This document shows positions 44,954-46,366 of a DNA stretch of 46,366 nt, in pieces (within the stretch, counting starts at the first letter, position 1; the number at the start of each line of letters is the position of its first letter). Source of the DNA: Bacteroidales bacterium (GTDB lineage: Bacteria; Bacteroidota; Bacteroidia; Bacteroidales; UBA10428); NCBI GenBank assembly GCA_016935435.1, contig JAFGQZ010000031.1:1-46366 (forward strand), given 5' to 3'. Below the pieces are notes generated by a model. It was given only the letters and a program-made list of their open reading frames with translations, was not told the DNA's origin and did no database searches. The translations under genes and the position numbers were made by a program.

Positions 44954-45676
44954 TTATTTGGGCAAAAGTGTGAAAGTATAATCGGAGGCATCAAAAATCA
45001 GAAGGTTGGCATGTAGTGCCGATGGGTGGCCGAGCACAATTTTAATAGCTTCGTTGGCGAGAATAATCCCGGTAAAGGCATTTGTAACTACTGACGGGCT
45101 AAAAATATTTTCGTTTCCGGTTTCAAGCCGGTTTTCATCGGGAATGATTTCGCCAATACTTTTGCCCTTGCTTTTTTCAAGCACGGTAACAATGGCCTTG
45201 TTCCTGAAAGTTGAGCTGAATACCAGAGGTTTGTTGAATAATTGAGCAGCATTGCTAATGGCATAATGCGACGGATAATTATTTGTTGCATCAATTAATA
45301 TATCATAATTTTCTATAATTTTTGAAAGGTTGTCGGGGCTCAGCCTTATATTGTGAACCTTAATATCGGCAAACTGGTTTCGGGCTTTCAGGTATTGTTT
45401 CGATACAATGGCCTTTTGTTTGCCTATGTCATTATCGCCATACAAACTTTGCCGTCCCAGTGTTTCTTCGTCAACCAGGGTGTCGTCGCAAATACCAATT
45501 GTTCCGGTACCGGCAGTTATTAGGGTTTTAAGTGTTGATGTGCCTTTGCCCCCGGCGCCAATTACCAATATTTTTGCCAGTTTTATTTTTTCCTGCCCGG
45601 CCTGGCCAATGCCTTCAAAACCTATCTGGGGCTTATAGCGCCTCAATTCTCGTGGCGAAAGAATTTCGTTTTCCAT
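44954..45676 (-). CDS. ThiF/MoeB/HesA-family E1-like adenylyltransferase without thioester or zinc cysteines
   Basis: This protein of about 240 residues starts at ATG 45676 (MENEILSPRELRRYKPQIG), the normal family start. The longer frame adds 39 atypical residues. It has the nucleotide loop VIGAGGKGTSTLK, the acidic strand end ICDDTLVDEETLGRQ with arginine R of GRQ, the lysine in DIGKQKA, and DATNNYPSHYAISNAA. Adenylation of a ubiquitin-like C-terminus is plausible. Only one cysteine is present in the whole protein, next to the acidic strand. The CxxC pairs and the catalytic cysteine region of MoeB and ThiF are absent. The partner is unknown and none is encoded nearby. Confidence 0.85.
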   Translation of the reverse strand: MENEILSPRELRRYKPQIGFEGIGQAGQEKIKLAKILVIGAGGKGTSTLKTLITAGTGTIGICDDTLVDEETLGRQSLYGDNDIGKQKAIVSKQYLKARNQFADIKVHNIRLSPDNLSKIIENYDILIDATNNYPSHYAISNAAQLFNKPLVFSSTFRNKAIVTVLEKSKGKSIGEIIPDENRLETGNENIFSPSVVTNAFTGIILANEAIKIVLGHPSALHANLLIFDASDYTFTLLPK

Positions 45677-45828
45677 TTTTTTTACACTGTAGGGATTTAA
45701 TAAAATTAGTAAAACCAAATGATTTATCGTTATTTTTAGGCAATGAGGTTTGAGGCAAATTTTAACTAATTGACAGTTAGGGTTGATTGTCAAAAAATTC
45801 TTTGTTATCTTACGAAAAAGCTTTTCAA

Positions 45829-46366
45829 ATGGAAAATTTATTGTTGCCGTCGGTATGGTTCGATTTTGGGGTTTTGCCGTTGCTGATTATTTTGGCACGG
45901 GTGTGCGACGTATCGTTAAACACACTTCGTATAATTTATCTGGCAAAAGGATATAAACTTATTGTACCAATACTTGGTTTTTTTGAGGTACTAATATGGT
46001 TACTGGCAGTAACACGCATATTTGAAAACCTCGACAATTGGCTGATGTACATTGCCTATCCGCTAGGGTTTGCTTTGGGCAACTATGTTGGCATGAAACT
46101 CGAAGAACGCCTGGCCATTGGGGTTGAGTTAATCCGTATTATTACTAAAAAAGATGCCCGTGAACTAATTCAGGCACTCAGGGGCAAAGGTTTTAGCGTA
46201 ACAGCATTGCAAGCCGAAGGCAGCCAGGGCGAAGTAGGCATTTTGTATTCAATAATAAACCGAAAAAACCTGCAGGAATATGTTGCACTTATAAAAGAAT
46301 TTAACCCCAATGCTTTTTATACAATTGAAGATGTTAGGTTTGTTAGCCATCACCTGGCCGACACCC
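45829..46366 (+). CDS. UPF0316/DUF2179 membrane protein (partial, 3' end outside window)
   Basis: The frame is open from ATG 45829 to the window edge, 179 codons. The N-terminal half has three hydrophobic helices (VLPLLIILARVCDVSLNTL, LIVPILGFFEVLIWLLAVTR, MYIAYPLGFALGNYVG) and the family stretch RVCDVSLNTLRIIYLAKG. The second half is a DUF2179-type soluble domain (GKGFSVTALQAEGSQGEVGI, then FNPNAFYTIEDVRFVS). The family is usually near 180-200 residues, so little is missing. Function is unknown. It is divergent from the ThiF-like gene. Confidence 0.85.
   Translation, partial: MENLLLPSVWFDFGVLPLLIILARVCDVSLNTLRIIYLAKGYKLIVPILGFFEVLIWLLAVTRIFENLDNWLMYIAYPLGFALGNYVGMKLEERLAIGVELIRIITKKDARELIQALRGKGFSVTALQAEGSQGEVGILYSIINRKNLQEYVALIKEFNPNAFYTIEDVRFVSHHLADT

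Overview
The window reads as chromosomal DNA of a Bacteroidetes (Bacteroidota) bacterium, probably of the Bacteroidales/Marinilabiliales kind. Three encoded proteins end in type IX secretion (T9SS) sorting domains and one of them is PorZ. Several start sites sit behind TAnnTTTG boxes, the -7 element of the Bacteroidetes housekeeping sigma factor. Family choices typical of the phylum include DUF4271 next to hemD, DUF3098 next to ftsX, DUF2797 and hybrid histidine kinases. Base composition is moderately AT-rich. No tRNA, rRNA, CRISPR array, insertion sequence or phage gene was seen. Layout: 1-3868 holds the tail of a T9SS cargo protein, a U32 peptidase-family protein and a secreted beta-helix T9SS cargo. 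3925-6499 is a decayed patch with two adjacent pseudogenes, a NAPE-PLD-like metallo-beta-lactamase hydrolase and an OprB-like porin. 6589-9365 carries ilvE, a two-domain universal stress protein and rdgB. 9533-13274 is porZ, a methyltransferase and a DUF2797 protein. 13398-18945 is mostly housekeeping: a MazG-like pyrophosphohydrolase, dtd, a secreted M48-like metallopeptidase, an S41 protease, exonuclease III, a PfkB kinase and a START-like protein. 18997-27159 contains an ECF sigma/anti-sigma pair and two outer-membrane beta-barrel genes, surrounding the ftsX-DUF3098-uppP-truB-queA gene string. 27275-34524 has an M1 peptidase with a beta-barrel-like tail, recO, a small zinc-ribbon-like protein, a SiaC-like protein, dedA, and DUF4271-hemD. 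34669-46366 has two hybrid histidine kinases (one paired with a 91-residue membrane protein), a NicO-like transporter, an acyltransferase, an AsmA-like giant, pepE, a ThiF-like E1 protein lacking thioester and zinc cysteines, and a UPF0316 membrane protein cut by the window edge. The most interesting signal is a shared promoter of form TGYAAC-N17-GTC. It occurs upstream of the ECF sigma gene and upstream of both beta-barrel genes, always with exactly 17 bases between AAC and GTC, which suggests a small autoregulated envelope regulon. Other points of interest are an internally duplicated anti-sigma factor, a stand-alone copy of a kinase's membrane sensor module, a diverged pair of 62-bp intergenic repeats, and a dyad operator in front of the NicO-like transporter.
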